Below are positions 8,777 through 17,459 of a stretch of 64,000 bases of DNA, piece after piece. Source of the stretch: Pseudomonas gingeri (lineage in GTDB: Bacteria > Pseudomonadota > Gammaproteobacteria > Pseudomonadales > Pseudomonadaceae); the NCBI RefSeq assembly GCF_013386115.1, contig NZ_JACAOR010000001.1, positions 152,639-216,638 on the forward strand, given 5' to 3'. A program made the translations under genes and the position numbers. Positions within the stretch are counted from its first letter, which is position 1, and every line of letters begins with the position of its first letter. Below the pieces are notes generated by a model that was given only the letters and a program-made list of their open reading frames with translations, was not told the origin of the DNA and searched no databases.

Positions 8777-9883
8777 ATGTCCGTCGATCAACCTATCGGT
8801 CAGCTTGACCGCCTCGAACCCGTGTCTGAAAACAACCCTCCCGGGCGCCGGGCCAAGCCACCACGGGCCTTGATCGGACTCGCTGTGCTCGCGGTGGCGG
8901 CGCTGCTCGGCTGGGGCGCGCACTGGTGGTTCAGCGGGCGTTTCGTCGAAACCACCGATGACGCTTACCTGCAGGCCGACAGCATGACCGTGGCGCCCAA
9001 GGTCGGCGGTTATGTCGCCCAGGTACTGGTCAGCGACAACGAAACCGTCAGCGTCGGCCAGCCGCTGGTGCGCCTGGACAACCGCAAGTATCAGGCGGCG
9101 CTGGACGAGGCCCAGGCCACCGTGGCCTCGCGCCAGGCCGATGTGGCCAGGGCCGAGGCCGAACTGGTGGAGCAGGCGGCGAGCATTGCCCAGGTCCGTG
9201 CCCAGCTCGAGGGTGCCAACGCCGACCTGCGGCACGCCCAGACCCAGGTCAAGCGCTATGCGCCATTGGCCCGCTCCGGGGCCGAGACCGAAGAGCACCT
9301 GGCCGATCTCAACAATCAACTGGCCCAGGCCAGCACCGGCCTGGTCGCGCACCAGGCCTCGTTGCAGGCGGCCGAAACCCGCATCGGCACACTCAAGGCG
9401 CAGTTGCAGCAGACCCGCGCCCAACTGGCGGTGGCCCAGGCCAGTGCCCGGCAATCGCAGCTGGACCTGGATGACACCACCGTCGTCAGCACCCTGTCCG
9501 GCCGGGTGGCCGACCGCAGTGTGCGGGTCGGTCAGTTCACCCAGCCCGGTACGCGCCTGCTGACCGTGGTGCCGGTGCAGGCGCTGTACCTGACGGCCAA
9601 TTTCAAGGAAACCCAGATTCACCATATGCAACCCGGCCAGGCGGTCACGGTTCACGTTGATGCCCTGGGTGGCGAAGACCTGAGCGGTCATATCGACAGT
9701 CTTTCGCCCGGCACCGGTTCGCAGTTCGCGCTGTTGCCGGCACAGAACGCCACGGGCAACTTCACCAAGATCGTGCAGCGGGTCCCGGTGCGGATCCAGC
9801 TGGATGTCCCGGATTCGGCGCGTGCCGTGCTGATGCCGGGCCTGTCGGTGACCGTCGACGTGGACACCCGCCACCATGGCTGA
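8777..9883 (+). CDS. emrA: EmrA/HlyD-family periplasmic adaptor subunit of a tripartite efflux pump
   Basis: The 368-residue membrane-fusion protein has one N-terminal anchor helix at about residues 31-51. The lipoyl half-motif with DDAYLQAD and APKVGGYV follows, then a long alpha-helical coiled coil rich in Ala, Gln and Arg (about 95-225), then the beta-barrel domain (TANFKETQIHHMQPG). It links the inner-membrane MFS exporter to the outer-membrane channel encoded next. GGAG six bases before the ATG at 8777 supports that start over the TTG at 8765. It overlaps the MFS gene by eight bases. Divergent TetR control is likely. The exported compound is unknown; EmrAB homologues export hydrophobic drugs and acids. 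Confidence 0.9.
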   Translation: MSVDQPIGQLDRLEPVSENNPPGRRAKPPRALIGLAVLAVAALLGWGAHWWFSGRFVETTDDAYLQADSMTVAPKVGGYVAQVLVSDNETVSVGQPLVRLDNRKYQAALDEAQATVASRQADVARAEAELVEQAASIAQVRAQLEGANADLRHAQTQVKRYAPLARSGAETEEHLADLNNQLAQASTGLVAHQASLQAAETRIGTLKAQLQQTRAQLAVAQASARQSQLDLDDTTVVSTLSGRVADRSVRVGQFTQPGTRLLTVVPVQALYLTANFKETQIHHMQPGQAVTVHVDALGGEDLSGHIDSLSPGTGSQFALLPAQNATGNFTKIVQRVPVRIQLDVPDSARAVLMPGLSVTVDVDTRHHG

Positions 9884-11462
9884 CAGCGCGACGGTCGCGG
9901 CTACGCCCGAGCCGGCCCTGGAGGCCAATGCCTCGGTGACCGACTGGATCGCGGTCGCAGCCGGTGCCCTGGGCGCCTTGCTGGCCACGCTGGATATTTC
10001 CATCACCAACTCGGCCCTGCCGCAGATCCAGGGCCAGATCGGTGCCTCGGGCACGGAGGGCACCTGGATCTCCACCGGCTACCTGATGTCGGAGATCGTC
10101 ATGATCCCGCTGGCGGCCTGGTTGACCCGGGTCTTTGGCCTGCGCCGGTTCCTGATGGGCACGGCGATGACCTTCACGCTGTTTTCATTTTTCTGCGGCA
10201 TGTCCACCAGCCTCACGGGCATGATTCTCGCGCGCGTCGGCCAGGGCTTTGCCGGGGGCGCGATGATTCCCACGGCGCAGACCATCATCGGTACGCGACT
10301 GCCCAGGCACCAGATGGCGATCGGCATGTCCATGTTCGGCCTGATCGTACTGCTGGGACCGTTGCTGGGGCCGGTGCTCGGTGGCTGGCTGACCGAGAAC
10401 GCCAGCTGGCGCTGGTGCTTTTTTCTCAACCTGCCCATCAGCCTGGCCCTGGTCACCTTGCTGTGGACCGGCATCCGCCCGGAAAAAGCCGACTTCCAGC
10501 AGTTCATCAAGGCCGACTGGCTGGGTATTCTCGGCCTGGCCCTGGGCTTGAGCGCGCTGACGGTGATCCTCGAGGAGGGCCAGCGTGAACACTGGTTCGA
10601 GTCCTCGTTGATCGTCGGCCTGAGCCTGCTGATGCTGCTGGGCTTTGTCCTGGTCGCCTTCGGCCAGTTCAGTGCGGCCAAGCCGATCGTCAAGCTCGAA
10701 CTGATGCGCAACCCGCGTTATGCCAGCGTGATCCTGATCGTGTCGACGGTGGGGGCGGCGGTCTATGGCGTTTCCTATCTGTTGCCGCAGTTTCTCGGCA
10801 GCATTTCCGGCTACAACGCCCAGCAGTCCGGCTCGATCATGCTGCTGTCCGGCATACCGGCCTTTCTGCTGATGCCGTTCCTGCCCCGGCTGATGCAGCG
10901 GTATGACAGTCGCTGGTTGGTCGGCACCGGCCTGGTGCTGTTCGTGATCAGTTGCATGATGAGCCTGAACCTGACGGCCGACAGCGTCGGTCATGATTTC
11001 GATGCGTCGCAACTGGTACGCGGTTTCGCCCAGATACTGGCGATGATGCCGCTCAACCAGCTCAGCATGGCGGCGGTGCAGGTCAACGAAAAGGGCGAGG
11101 CGGCCGGGCTCTACAACATGTCGCGCAATATCGGCGGCTCCATCGGCCTGGCCCTGACCGGTGTGCTGATCGATCGGCGCAACAGCTATCACGACGCGAT
11201 GATCCGCGAATCGCTGACGGCCAACAGCACCCTGGGCCAGGACCATATGGCGGCACAGGCCGCGGCGTTCATGGGCCAGACCGGTGACCAGGCCCTGGCG
11301 CAAGTGCAGACGGTCGGCCAGTTGAGTCGCGATATTGCCCTGCAAGCCTCGGTGATCACCTTCAGCGACTGTTTCTACCTGCTGGGTATCGCCTTGGCGC
11401 TGTGTATTCCCCTGGCCCTTTTCCTCAAGAAACCACCTCTTCCGGTGAGCCCCGCACGATGA
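9876..11462 (+). CDS. emrB: DHA2-family MFS multidrug exporter (EmrB-like)
   Basis: The 528-residue inner-membrane protein has fourteen predicted helices, typical of the DHA2 drug:H+ antiporters. Visible signatures include LDISITNSALPQIQGQIG in helix 1 (motif D) and GPLLGPVLGGWL in helix 5 (motif C, the antiporter motif). The region between about residues 200 and 240 is the extra helix pair of the 14-helix type. It overlaps the adaptor gene upstream by eight bases and the outer-membrane gene downstream by four (ATGA), so all three pump parts are co-translated. Confidence 0.92.
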   Translation: MADSATVAATPEPALEANASVTDWIAVAAGALGALLATLDISITNSALPQIQGQIGASGTEGTWISTGYLMSEIVMIPLAAWLTRVFGLRRFLMGTAMTFTLFSFFCGMSTSLTGMILARVGQGFAGGAMIPTAQTIIGTRLPRHQMAIGMSMFGLIVLLGPLLGPVLGGWLTENASWRWCFFLNLPISLALVTLLWTGIRPEKADFQQFIKADWLGILGLALGLSALTVILEEGQREHWFESSLIVGLSLLMLLGFVLVAFGQFSAAKPIVKLELMRNPRYASVILIVSTVGAAVYGVSYLLPQFLGSISGYNAQQSGSIMLLSGIPAFLLMPFLPRLMQRYDSRWLVGTGLVLFVISCMMSLNLTADSVGHDFDASQLVRGFAQILAMMPLNQLSMAAVQVNEKGEAAGLYNMSRNIGGSIGLALTGVLIDRRNSYHDAMIRESLTANSTLGQDHMAAQAAAFMGQTGDQALAQVQTVGQLSRDIALQASVITFSDCFYLLGIALALCIPLALFLKKPPLPVSPAR

Positions 11463-12883
11463 TCGACAGAACCCTGATTTCGGCCCTGGTCATGGGCCTG
11501 CTTGCCGGTTGCACCGTCGGCCCCGATTACCACGGTGCGCCCGCGGTGGCGGAAAAGACCCAGACGGCCGGGCGTTTCGCCCATGCGGACCCAGGTGCCG
11601 CCACGGCTCCGGCTGTCGCCCACTGGTGGCGGACCCTGGGGGATGCGCAGTTGGACAGCCTGGTGGAAACCGCGCTCAACGACAGTTCGGATATCCACGT
11701 CGCCCAGGCACGTCTGCGCCAGGCTCGGGCCGGGTTGCACGGCCAGCAGGCGGCCGGGCAACCGAAGCTGAGTGCCAATGCCACCGCGGTCCGCTTGCGT
11801 TCCCCCGATCTGTCCGGCCTGACGGGGCAGGAGAGTGGGGGCGGGCGTGGGCCGCTGTCGTTGTACCTGACGGACTTCGATGCCAGCTGGGAAGTGGACA
11901 TGTTCGGCGGTACGCGTCGCGCCATCGAGGCGGCCTCGGCCAGCGCCGACGCGTCGGCCGAGTCCCTGGCCGATGCCCAGGTGCAACTGGCTGCGGAAGT
12001 CGTGCAGGCCTATGTCGGCCTGCGCGACCAGCAAACCCGCCTGGCCCTGGTCGACGCCTCGGCCAGCCTGGAGGCGCAAGTGGTCGACTTGACCCGGCAG
12101 CGCCGCAGCCGTGGCGTCGCTTCGCAGTTGCAACTGGAGCAAGTCACCACCCAGTGGCAGACCACCCGTGCCCAGCGCCTGCCGTTGCAGGCGCAGATCA
12201 TCGAGTCGCTGGATCAACTGGCGGTGCTCTGTGACCTCGAGCCGGGCGAGCTGGACAGCCGCCTCGGCCAGCCGCGCGGGCTTCCCAGTATCCCCGCGAG
12301 CGTGCCGGTGGCCGATCCGGCGGCGCTGATCAAGTCCCGCCCGGACATCCGCGTCGCCGAGCGGCAACTGGCGTCCAGCAGCGCCCAGGTCGGCGAGAAA
12401 AAGGCCGACTGGTTTCCCAAGCTGTCGCTGACCGGCGATCTGAGCTTCAGCGCCGCCGAGCCTTCGCACCTGATGCGCAAGGACAGCGCCACCTGGCTGC
12501 TGGTCCCGCGATTGACCTGGAATGCCCTGGACTTCGGTCGCGTGGCGGCCAATGTCGACAGTGCCGAAGGTGGCCTCGACGAAGCCCGCGCGCATTACCG
12601 TGGCGTGGTCCTCGGTGCGCTGCGGGACGCCGATGTGGCTTTGGCCCGTTACGGCCATCAGCGTGAAAACGTGGTGCTGCTGCGGGACATCGAAGCATCC
12701 TCCGCCCGTGCGGCCAGCCTGACCCGCGAACGCTACGACGCCGGCACCGCCAGTACCCTGGACTGGCTGAATGCCGAGCGCACGCGCTTCGATGCCGAGC
12801 AGAACCGCGTCAGTGGCGACAGCGAACTGCTCAAGGACTTTGCCTCGTTGCACAAGGCGCTGGGATTGGGCTGGCAGGGCTGA
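11459..12883 (+). CDS. OprM/NodT-family outer-membrane efflux lipoprotein
   Basis: The 474-residue protein starts with a lipoprotein signal (lipobox LLAGC, Cys18), then the family opener TVGPDYHGAP, and two OEP repeats with long coiled helices. Internal RPDIRVAERQLA near residue 300 is the family's conserved repeat-2 motif. It forms the TolC-like trimeric channel for the two preceding subunits. The true start is the ATG at 11459, overlapping the exporter stop as ATGA; the earlier open frame from 11402 is not a signal sequence. Confidence 0.92.
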   Translation: MIDRTLISALVMGLLAGCTVGPDYHGAPAVAEKTQTAGRFAHADPGAATAPAVAHWWRTLGDAQLDSLVETALNDSSDIHVAQARLRQARAGLHGQQAAGQPKLSANATAVRLRSPDLSGLTGQESGGGRGPLSLYLTDFDASWEVDMFGGTRRAIEAASASADASAESLADAQVQLAAEVVQAYVGLRDQQTRLALVDASASLEAQVVDLTRQRRSRGVASQLQLEQVTTQWQTTRAQRLPLQAQIIESLDQLAVLCDLEPGELDSRLGQPRGLPSIPASVPVADPAALIKSRPDIRVAERQLASSSAQVGEKKADWFPKLSLTGDLSFSAAEPSHLMRKDSATWLLVPRLTWNALDFGRVAANVDSAEGGLDEARAHYRGVVLGALRDADVALARYGHQRENVVLLRDIEASSARAASLTRERYDAGTASTLDWLNAERTRFDAEQNRVSGDSELLKDFASLHKALGLGWQG

Positions 12884-12993
12884 AAGGGCGGCATGCTGCC
12901 TGGACAAGGAAATACGCGGCCCAGCCCATTTATTCCCGCTTGATCACCCTTTCCCGTCGTGGATCGTTCAACCACACAAGGCGGGCATGCGCG

Positions 12994-13428
12994 TTACTGG
13001 CTCAGCGCCGCTGCAAATGCCTCTGGCGTGGGGCTGTCGGGCCAACTCGGAATGCCCTCGGGCAGCGTCAGCCAGGCTTGCTTGTGCTGCACCCATATAT
13101 GCGCTACGGGCTGCAGGGCGGGGCTGTTGTCCAGTGTGCCGGCGCGCAATACGTGCAGGCCCGGTGCGGCGCTGGTGGTGTTGTAGAGGCGGGTATGGCA
13201 CACGCCGCAGAGGTAGTGGCGCGAGTGCACGCCGTTGCTGTCATAGGCATATTCGCCGAGTGGGCCGCTGAAGTGCAGGGCATCTCCCGGCAGCAGCGCG
13301 TGCAGGGTAAAGGCACTGCCGCTCCAGGTCTGGCAATCACGGCAATGACAGGCGTAGACCGCCAGTGGAGTATCGGCAGCCAGGGTATAGCTCACGGCGC
13401 GACAGCGGCAATGGCCAGCGAGGGACAT
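12994..13428 (-). CDS. GFA-family zinc protein (CENP-V/GFA domain)
   Basis: The 144-residue protein carries the zinc-binding pattern of the glutathione-dependent formaldehyde-activating (Gfa) family: CRC near residue 8-10, CHCRDC near residue 28-33, and CGVC near residue 92-95. These cysteines bind two zinc ions in the mss4-like fold. Most bacterial members have no proven substrate and are annotated only by fold. The gene is transcribed divergently from the LysR regulator at 13570, so the two might be functionally linked. Confidence 0.85.
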   Translation of the reverse strand: MSLAGHCRCRAVSYTLAADTPLAVYACHCRDCQTWSGSAFTLHALLPGDALHFSGPLGEYAYDSNGVHSRHYLCGVCHTRLYNTTSAAPGLHVLRAGTLDNSPALQPVAHIWVQHKQAWLTLPEGIPSWPDSPTPEAFAAALSQ

Positions 13429-13569
13429 GGGGAAACTCCTTCAGTATTCAGGTTGCGGACGAGGCATGAGCGCTGGGGTATAAGCCCCGTGGGATATGCT
13501 TGACCAGCATGAGGCCGCGCCTCACGAAAGAAAATCAGCCAAAATTGCCCAGCGGCTCACAGGAAATGT

Positions 13570-14517
13570 ATGAACACGCCTCAACTACAGTGGGAAACCC
13601 AGCGGGCCTTTCTGGCGGTATTGCGAACCGGCAGTCTGTCGGGAGCGGCTCGTTTGCTGGGAATCGCGCAGGCCACCGCCCGGCGGCGGATCGAGGCGCT
13701 GGAGCAGAGCGTCGGTGTCAGCCTGTTTATCCGCTCGCCGGCCGGGCTGTTGCCGACGGACATGGCCAAGGACCTGATCGGCCATGTCGAGGCGATGGCC
13801 ATGGCGGCCAACGCCTTCAACCGCGCGGCGTCGGCGGATGCCGACGTGACGGGTGGCACGGTGCGCCTGACCAGCAGCAAGCTGCTGGGCGTCGAGGTCC
13901 TGCCGCCGATGTTGCGCACGCTGCGGCGGGCCCATCCGCAACTGGCCGTTGAGCTCAGCGTGTCGAACCGCTTGCAGGCCCTGTCCCGGCAGGAGGCCGA
14001 TGTGGCGGTGCGTATCCGCCGTCCGACCGAGGCCGCCGTGGTCACGCGCAAGGTCGGCGACCTGCGGGTCGGCCTGTATGCCACAGCCGAACTGCTGGCC
14101 GAGCAGGGCACTCCGCAGAGCGTCGCGCAGCTGGATCACTACCCGCTGATCGGACCGGACCGCAATCTGGTGGAGCTGCAGTTTCTGCGTGAACGTGGCT
14201 TCGACTGCATGCCGGCGCGCACGCTGATTCGCACCGACGACCACCTTGCGCAACTGGCGGCATTGCGTGCGGGACTGGGGATCGGCGTCTGTTCCAGCCA
14301 GCTGGCGCGGCGTCATGGCCTGGTCCGTGTGCTGCCCGCACAGGTGGATTTTTTGGTGGATGTGTGGATCGCCATGCACCAGGACATGCGACGGGTCCAG
14401 CGCATCGCACGGGTGTTCGACGAGCTGGGAGCGTCGCTGACGCAGTTCCTGAATACCCAGGACGTGCCCGATATCGGACAAAAAACTAATGAACCCTCGC
14501 CAGCGCCTCCTACCTAA
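13570..14517 (+). CDS. LysR-family transcriptional regulator
   Basis: The 315-residue protein has an N-terminal LysR winged helix (FLAVLRTGSLSGAARLLG, then ARRRIEALEQSVGVSLFIR, about residues 14-55). The periplasmic-binding-like effector domain is the type that follows the pattern TGGTVRLTSSKLLGVEVLP. It is divergent from the GFA gene (140-base gap) and upstream of a small membrane protein. The target is not evident; the divergent GFA gene is the usual first guess. The C-terminus past about residue 300 is a short low-complexity tail. Confidence 0.88.
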   Translation: MNTPQLQWETQRAFLAVLRTGSLSGAARLLGIAQATARRRIEALEQSVGVSLFIRSPAGLLPTDMAKDLIGHVEAMAMAANAFNRAASADADVTGGTVRLTSSKLLGVEVLPPMLRTLRRAHPQLAVELSVSNRLQALSRQEADVAVRIRRPTEAAVVTRKVGDLRVGLYATAELLAEQGTPQSVAQLDHYPLIGPDRNLVELQFLRERGFDCMPARTLIRTDDHLAQLAALRAGLGIGVCSSQLARRHGLVRVLPAQVDFLVDVWIAMHQDMRRVQRIARVFDELGASLTQFLNTQDVPDIGQKTNEPSPAPPT

Positions 14518-14541
14518 CGCAGGACATACGGGAGGAAAACC

Positions 14542-14763
14542 ATGCAAATCGAATATGTCTGGATCGCCCTGGCGGTGGTGTTGCTGCTGGTCGAGTTGTG
14601 GGCCATCAGGAGTGTCTGGAGAAGTGGGCAGGGGGCAGGCACCAAGGGACTCTGGATCGTCGTGATCATTTATGTGCCGCTGCTGGGCCTGTTGCTCTGG
14701 TGCTTGATCGGTCCCAAGGAGCCGGCTCGGGAGTCGCCGGCTACACAACAGGGCAAGGGGTGA
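14542..14763 (+). CDS. Small PLDc_N-type membrane protein
   Basis: The 73-residue protein has two hydrophobic segments (about residues 5-24 and 37-56) and the end motif YVPLLGLLLWCLIGP. This matches the phospholipase-D nuclease N-terminal domain that also occurs as a free small protein. GGAGG about six bases upstream is a strong ribosome binding site. It follows the LysR gene by 24 bases and ends at a bidirectional hairpin. Its function is not known. Confidence 0.75.
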   Translation: MQIEYVWIALAVVLLLVELWAIRSVWRSGQGAGTKGLWIVVIIYVPLLGLLLWCLIGPKEPARESPATQQGKG

Positions 14764-14765
14764 TC

Positions 14766-14789
14766 GTTCCCGGGCTGCGCTCCGGGAAC
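14766..14789. terminator. Bidirectional terminator hairpin
   Basis: Perfect eight-base arms (GTTCCCGG and CCGGGAAC) lie between the convergent small membrane protein and the amino-acid permease gene. No T-run is visible. Confidence 0.6.
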
Positions 14790-14796
14790 ACTCGAG

Positions 14797-15483
14797 TCAG
14801 CTGCGTTTCACCTGCTGTTTGCGGGTGGCGAAACCGGCCAGCAGATCGAGGCTGGAGCAGATCAGGAAGTAGACCAGCGCCACGAACAGGAAAATCTCCG
14901 TGGGATGGACCATCACCCGGTTGCTGACCTGGGTGGCCACGAAGGACAGTTCCCCCACGCCGATCACATAGGCCAGCGAGGTGTCCTTGATCAGTGAGAT
15001 CCACTGGTTGAGGAACGATGGCAGCATGATCGGCAGGGCCTGGGGCAGGATGATCAGCCGCATGACCTGGACGGGACGCATGCCCAGGGCACGGGCCGCC
15101 GCCCACTGGCCGGCCGGCAGGCTCTGGATACCGGCGTGGACCGAGTACGCCAGGTACGCACCGCCGATCAGCGACAGGGCGCAGACCACGGTGAACAGCG
15201 CCGGTATGTCCACATGGAAGACGATCGGCAGCAGGAAGTAACTCCAGAAGATCAGCATCAGTACCGGGATCGCCCGCAGGAAACCCAGCACGGTGATCAG
15301 TATCCCCCGCGGCCAGCCCTTGAGGGTGCTCAGGGCGATGCCCAGCACCAGGCCGAGGATCGCGGCGGCAGTGCCGGACAGCACGCTCAGCAGCAGGGTC
15401 AGCGCCGCGCCGCCGAGGGGGCCTTCCGGGTAGGCGCCGATCAGGAAGTAGTCGAGGTTGTCGCTGATAACGGAAAAGTCCAT
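14797..15483 (-). CDS. Polar amino acid ABC transporter permease (second permease)
   Basis: The 228-residue inner-membrane permease has the HisM/GlnP-type fold. The EAA loop reads ARALGMRPVQVMRLIILPQALPIMLPSFLNQ in the family (about residues 130-160 here) and is the ATPase docking site. It starts only three bases after the stop of the other permease gene, so the two form a heterodimer pair. No ATPase gene lies beside them, so the importer must borrow one from elsewhere. Substrate is likely a polar amino acid; neighbours suggest a sulfur compound. Confidence 0.9.
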   Translation of the reverse strand: MDFSVISDNLDYFLIGAYPEGPLGGAALTLLLSVLSGTAAAILGLVLGIALSTLKGWPRGILITVLGFLRAIPVLMLIFWSYFLLPIVFHVDIPALFTVVCALSLIGGAYLAYSVHAGIQSLPAGQWAAARALGMRPVQVMRLIILPQALPIMLPSFLNQWISLIKDTSLAYVIGVGELSFVATQVSNRVMVHPTEIFLFVALVYFLICSSLDLLAGFATRKQQVKRS

Positions 15484-15486
15484 GGC

Positions 15487-16215
15487 TCATGCCGCTCCCT
15501 GACGATAGCGCCTGGTCTGGCGGATCCATTGTCCGGCCGTTTCGATCAGCACGATGCCGAGGATGTACAACAGGGTGGCGAAACCAAAGGCCTGGAAGGT
15601 CTTGAAGGTCTCGGTCTCCACCTGGCGTGAGGCATAGGACAGTTCGGCGAGGCCGATGGCCATGGTCAGCGAGGAGTTCTTCAGTGCGTTCATGTATTGT
15701 CCCAGCAAGGGACCGAGCGCCGTGCGCAAGGCTTGCGGCAGTACCACATAACGCCACACCTGGGCCGGCCGCAGACCCAGGGCGATACCCGCTTCGCGCT
15801 GCTGCGGGCGTACCGAGGCGACGCCGGCCCGAAACTCTTCGGCGATGAATGCCGAGGTATACAGGGTCAGTCCCCAGAAACCGGCGATGAATTCAAACGA
15901 CGGCCAGCTGATGTCCACGCCGGCCACGGTCGCTTCGTGGGGCAGGTTCAGCCAGATCATCAGGTCTTCGGGCAACAGGGCGCTGACGCCGAAATACCAG
16001 AAGAACAATTGCACCAGCAGCGGCGTATTGCGAAACAACGCCAGGTAGGCGCGCGCCGGCCAGGCGATCAGCCGCGAGCGGCCGAGACGCGCCAGACAGA
16101 CCAGGAAACCCAGCCCGGTGGCGACCAGGCAGACCACGGCCGACAACGCCACGGTCAGGACAAATCCATCGAACAGCCATTTCAGGTATTGCGGGCCGAG
16201 CAATTCACCAAACAT
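15487..16215 (-). CDS. Polar amino acid ABC transporter permease (first permease)
   Basis: The 242-residue HisQ/GltJ-type permease has a conserved RNTPLLVQLFFWYFG segment (about residues 61-75) and an EAA loop with AGIALGLRPAQVWRYVVLPQ (about 140-160). It is separated from the binding-protein gene by 79 bases containing a strong hairpin, and is followed directly by the second permease. Confidence 0.9.
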   Translation of the reverse strand: MFGELLGPQYLKWLFDGFVLTVALSAVVCLVATGLGFLVCLARLGRSRLIAWPARAYLALFRNTPLLVQLFFWYFGVSALLPEDLMIWLNLPHEATVAGVDISWPSFEFIAGFWGLTLYTSAFIAEEFRAGVASVRPQQREAGIALGLRPAQVWRYVVLPQALRTALGPLLGQYMNALKNSSLTMAIGLAELSYASRQVETETFKTFQAFGFATLLYILGIVLIETAGQWIRQTRRYRQGAA

Positions 16216-16244
16216 CGATCACGGTGTCCATCCAGAATACAAAG

Positions 16245-16270
16245 AGCCCGCGCGGAGAACCGCGCGGGCT
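16245..16270 (-). terminator. Attenuator-type hairpin between binding-protein and permease genes
   Basis: Perfect 11-base arms (AGCCCGCGCGG and CCGCGCGGGCT) enclose a four-base loop. On the minus-strand transcript the stem is followed by CTTTGTATT, a weak U-rich tail. It would let most transcripts end after the abundant binding protein and some read into the permeases, a common arrangement in ABC operons. Confidence 0.7.
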
Positions 16271-16294
16271 GTGGGTGTACGGCGGGGAGGGCGA

Positions 16295-17101
16295 TCAGCT
16301 CTTGTCGCCGATCTTGTACAGGCGGGCCAGCGGGGTCTTGGTATCCGGGCCGAACCAGGCGTCGTAGATCTTCTGGGCCTGACCCTTGCTTTCCAGCTCC
16401 ACCAGCGTCTGGTTGACCAGCTCGGTCAAGGCGGTCTCGCCCTTGGGCAGGCCGACGCCGATCAGGTCATTGGAGATGGTGAAGGGTGGAACTTCGTACT
16501 TGTCCTTGTCCGGTACGTTGGCCAGCAGGCCGATCAGCTTCGGGCCGTCCTGGGTGATCGCCTGGACGTTACCGTTGCGCAGGGCGGTGAAAGCGAACGG
16601 GGTGTCGTCATAGGCGACCACCTTGGCTCCCGGGAATTTCTCGCGCAGCACGCCTTCGTTGACGGTGCCCTTGTCCACGCCCACGCGCCATTTGTTCAGC
16701 TCGTCCTGGGACTTGAGGGTGCCTTTCTTGATGAGGAACTGCTGGCCGGAGCTGAAGTAGGGAATGCTGAAGTTGACCTGCTGGGCGCGCTCCGGGGTGA
16801 TGGTGAAGTTGGCCAGGACCAGGTCGACCTTGTTGGCCACCAGCAGGGGCACGCGGTTGGCCGGGTTGGTCGGTTGCAACTGGAGCTTGACCCCGAGCTT
16901 ATCGGCAATGGCCTTGGCGTAGTCGACATCCAGGCCTTCGATCTGTTTGCTCTTGGCATCGATGAAGCCGAAAGGCGGGTTGCTGTCGAACGAGGCGACG
17001 CGCAGGACGCCGGATTTCTTGATGTCTTCCAGGCGGTCGGCATGGGCCAGGCCCGAGAGAACGGCGAGAGTGAGGGCAGTGAGGGCAGTCAATTTTTTCA
17101 T
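16295..17101 (-). CDS. Periplasmic polar amino acid-binding protein
   Basis: The 268-residue protein has a Sec signal peptide (Lys-Lys start, hydrophobic core, cleavage after HA near residue 21). The mature SBP family-3 domain starts RLEDIKKSGVLRVASFDSNPPFGF, with the usual LDVDYAKAIADKLG and LVLANFTITPER landmarks. The start is the ATG at 17101; the longer frame extends through the AT-rich promoter. It delivers a polar amino acid to the two permeases downstream. The divergent oxygenase and Met-type importer suggest a role in sulfur nutrition, but this is inference. Confidence 0.92.
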   Translation of the reverse strand: MKKLTALTALTLAVLSGLAHADRLEDIKKSGVLRVASFDSNPPFGFIDAKSKQIEGLDVDYAKAIADKLGVKLQLQPTNPANRVPLLVANKVDLVLANFTITPERAQQVNFSIPYFSSGQQFLIKKGTLKSQDELNKWRVGVDKGTVNEGVLREKFPGAKVVAYDDTPFAFTALRNGNVQAITQDGPKLIGLLANVPDKDKYEVPPFTISNDLIGVGLPKGETALTELVNQTLVELESKGQAQKIYDAWFGPDTKTPLARLYKIGDKS

Positions 17102-17459
17102 GGTGATCTCAACACTTGATGGATGATTCTGGCGCCGAGTCTTGCAGCACGATGAATAAACAACAAAAGAATATAAAAGAATGATTTTATTCTTTTTATG
17201 AATAAGTGGTTTTTTCAGGCGCTCTCTACAACCGGCATTCCAGAGCCTTTGGACGCGGTGGTGTCGGTAGTGGCAGGCCGTTTCCGTGCCAGTAACGGGC
17301 AAGTCGGGGTGAACCTAAGCTAATGCGAAAAAGATATTTATTGCGGTTTTTTAAGATCGGATAGTTTTGTCGGCAACGGGATTTCAACGCCTTGCCCAAG
17401 TCTTCGCGGCGGGGTGTCGGATATCAGGACGAATGTTTGCAGACCACAGGGAGTGAACC
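17102..17459. promoter_or_regulatory. AT-rich divergent promoter region with inverted repeat
   Basis: These 358 bases separate the binding-protein gene (minus) from the oxygenase gene (plus). A strikingly AT-rich block at about 17155-17210 contains a perfect inverted repeat, AAAAGAAT / ATTCTTTT (17175-17182 and 17189-17196). It lies about 75 bases upstream of the binding-protein ATG and could be a regulator site. The second half (17300-17459) leads to the oxygenase; GGGAG seven bases before its ATG is the ribosome binding site. No gene is seen. Confidence 0.55.

Noticed and set aside
7970..10075. Minus-strand frame of 701 codons extending the TetR gene into the efflux genes
   Set aside because: Only the last 235 codons match the TetR family; the rest is antisense to the adaptor gene and crosses its promoter.
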